Assembly (NCBI GenBank): GCA_016704145.1
Contig: JADJAS010000001.1
Location: 124,001 to 188,000, forward strand
DNA length: 64,000 nt
Direction of reading: 5' to 3'
Source: Rhodocyclaceae bacterium
Lineage (GTDB): Bacteria; Pseudomonadota; Gammaproteobacteria; Burkholderiales; Rhodocyclaceae
The position numbers were made by a program, and so were the translations under genes. Below are positions 62,512-64,000 of this stretch, piece by piece (the stretch's first letter is position 1; every line of letters starts with the position of its first letter). The notes beneath the pieces were generated by a model that saw only the letters and a list, made by a program, of their open reading frames with translations, was not told the origin of the DNA and did no database searches.

Positions 62512-64000
62512 ATGGACGAGGCGACGCTCTGCGCCGACATCGCCCGCCTGGCCGCCCTGACCGACCGGCTGCGGCCGTCCGATGCCGAAGACGGTGTGGC
62601 GGCCGAGGCAAACATCGCCGCCGAGACGCTGCGCCTGCGCAGCCATCCGGAAGAAGCCGCGGCGCTGGCGGCGGCCATGCGCCGGCTGCTGACACTGCCG
62701 CATCAGTCGGCTTTCTACGCCGAGACGGGCGTGCACTCGGCGCTCGGCTTCCTGCTGGAATTCAAGCAGCGCCTCGGCCAGCGGCTGTTGCCCCCGGCCC
62801 CTGATCCGGCCCGCCTGCGTGATGCCTTGGGCATGATCTTTACGCGCCGCGACGACGACGTCTGGTTATCGATCGTCGCCGACGAAGCCTGGGTAGAGCT
62901 GGCGCGTGCGCTGGGTCTGCACCAGTCGAGCCACCTTGCCGCCGACGAGGTGCTGGCCAATCTCTACGAGGCGCTGCGCCTGCTCTCCTACCGACTTGCC
63001 GGTGCGGCGCTCGACCGAGAACTGCTGCGCGCGGGGCCGGACCTGGAACGCCACGAATCGCCCTTCCTGGCGCAGAACGCCGCCCTGGTGCCGCTGCTGA
63101 CCGCGCCAGGCCATGCGCTGCCGCCGGACGAGGTGAGCCATGTCGATGTGCTGCTGGCGCAATGCGACGAAGTGCTGGAAAGAGTCCGGCGCAAGGCCGC
63201 GCAGAAGGGCATCAGCATCCGCCTCACCTATCTGCTGGCGCGGCTGTCGCAGCTGATCGGCCGCATGCGCGAGCTGTTCGACCTCGCCGCCGAGCTTGAT
63301 CGGCTGCCGCGCGCGGTGCGCCTGATGAAGACGCTGCTCGCCGCCGAGAAGCAGCGGCAGCGCCTGCTGCCCTTTGTCGGCGGCAATGTCTCGCTGCTGG
63401 CGCGCAACGTCACCGACCACGCCAGCCGCCATGGCGAGCATTACATCGCCGAGAATCGCACCGACTGGTGGGCGATGGCGAAAGGCGCCGCCGGCGGCGG
63501 CATCGTCATCGCCTTCATGGCCCTGGCGAAGATCAAGCTCGCCGCCCTGCACCTTCCGCCTCTCACGGAGGGCATCGCCTTCGGCCTCAACTACGGCCTC
63601 GGCTTCGTGCTCATCCACCTGCTCGGCTTCACGGTCGCCACCAAGCAGCCGGCGATGACCGCGGCCTCGATCGCAGCCGGTGTCGAGGAAGCCCACCCGC
63701 GTGAATTGGGGCGGCTGGCCGATCTGGTCCAGAACGTGTCGCGCACCCAGTTCATCGCCGTACTCGGCAACATCGGCCTGGCGCTGCCGGTCGCCTGGCT
63801 GATCGCGATGGCCGGCATCGCGCTGACCGGCGCCTCCCCGGCCTCGCCGGAAAAGGCGACACACATGCTGCATGAAGTGCACCCGTTCGCGAGCGGTTCG
63901 CTGTTCTTCGCCGCCGTCGCCGGCGTCGGCCTGTTCCTCTCCGGCCTAGTGTCCGGATACTACGACAATCAGGCACGCTACCACGGCCTGGCCGCACGCA
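62512..64000 (+). CDS. Gcr/COG4389-type membrane protein, misnamed site-specific recombinase (5' 496 residues, runs off the window)
   Basis: An open frame from ATG 62512, 4 bases after the tex stop with GGGG ahead, continues to the window end with no stop. The first 300 residues are helical and charged (LYEALRLLSYRLAGAALDRE, then RLLPFVGGNVSLLARNVTDH). A set of membrane helices follows from about residue 320 (GGGIVIAFMALAKIKLAALH, GFVLIHLLGFTVATKQPAMT), with the late motif GLVSGYYDNQARYHG that marks the family. Despite the database name there is no recombinase catalytic site; function is unknown. Confidence 0.85.
   Translation, partial: MDEATLCADIARLAALTDRLRPSDAEDGVAAEANIAAETLRLRSHPEEAAALAAAMRRLLTLPHQSAFYAETGVHSALGFLLEFKQRLGQRLLPPAPDPARLRDALGMIFTRRDDDVWLSIVADEAWVELARALGLHQSSHLAADEVLANLYEALRLLSYRLAGAALDRELLRAGPDLERHESPFLAQNAALVPLLTAPGHALPPDEVSHVDVLLAQCDEVLERVRRKAAQKGISIRLTYLLARLSQLIGRMRELFDLAAELDRLPRAVRLMKTLLAAEKQRQRLLPFVGGNVSLLARNVTDHASRHGEHYIAENRTDWWAMAKGAAGGGIVIAFMALAKIKLAALHLPPLTEGIAFGLNYGLGFVLIHLLGFTVATKQPAMTAASIAAGVEEAHPRELGRLADLVQNVSRTQFIAVLGNIGLALPVAWLIAMAGIALTGASPASPEKATHMLHEVHPFASGSLFFAAVAGVGLFLSGLVSGYYDNQARYHGLAAR

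Noticed and set aside
62512..64000. A mobile element, because the family is called site-specific recombinase
   Set aside because: The protein is a membrane protein with no recombinase catalytic residues; there are no attachment sites next to it.

Overview
The window is high-GC, densely coded DNA that reads as a chromosomal segment of a steroid-degrading betaproteobacterium. The phylum call rests on three observations: an outer-membrane TonB receptor with its energising complex; a DUF2863-type protein (53327-54499), a family I know mainly from betaproteobacteria; and a CysD/CysNC/Tex/Gcr housekeeping block. A member of the Rhodocyclales/Sterolibacteriaceae type is my inference. I saw no rRNA, tRNA, CRISPR array or intact insertion sequence.

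Layout. 1-8592 (+): the end of an LLM oxidoreductase, a small protein, an acyl-CoA synthetase, a SnoaL-like protein, an EmrAB-type efflux pair, a two-part family III CoA-transferase and an amidohydrolase. 8642-15813 (-): a TonB-dependent receptor, then tonB-exbB-exbD-exbD with a TPR protein and a tandem-Cache secreted protein. 15984-26488: a FadD3-like ligase (-), a DUF1214-like protein and a sulfotransferase (+), an SDR and an EthD protein (-), then enoyl-CoA hydratase, phosphotransferase, CrtC/DUF7064-like protein and P450 (+). 26577-35509 (-): Ltp2-, ChsH1- and ChsH2-like proteins (the retro-aldol module that removes the last steroid side-chain unit), a KstD-like flavoprotein, a PaaY-like protein, a second sulfotransferase, a TetR regulator, an SDR and an MBL hydrolase. 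35644-43642 (+): alcohol dehydrogenase, two carboxymuconolactone-decarboxylase-like proteins, VOC, SDR, Tat-exported amidase, ketosteroid isomerase, KstD and SDR. 43799-49600 (+): a ChsE-like acyl-CoA dehydrogenase pair, LLM, SDR, enoyl-CoA hydratase and CysQ. 49597-64000: transport and housekeeping genes (AzlCD, DMT, Pit/DUF47, DUF2863, CysD, CysNC, DadA, MsrB, Tex, and a Gcr-type membrane protein cut by the window end).

How it fits together. Isomerase, KstD, acyl-CoA dehydrogenase pair, hydratase/aldolase module and FadD3-like ligase cover ring A oxidation, side-chain beta-oxidation/retro-aldol cleavage and activation of the C/D-ring remnant. The TonB system is a candidate importer. Two PAPS-type sulfotransferases, CysDNC (makes PAPS) and CysQ (removes PAP) suggest a sulfated intermediate or product.

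The strongest unexpected signal is a shared promoter architecture in front of eleven transcription units: a dyad close to TMGTCC-N4-GGAC-GATG, with an NANNNT -10-like hexamer always 38-39 bases downstream. It ties the degradation genes and the TonB system into one putative regulon. Other notable items are a 23-bp dispersed repeat (eight copies, several inside or touching genes) and a degenerate IS630-transposase-like regulator read in frame into cysD.
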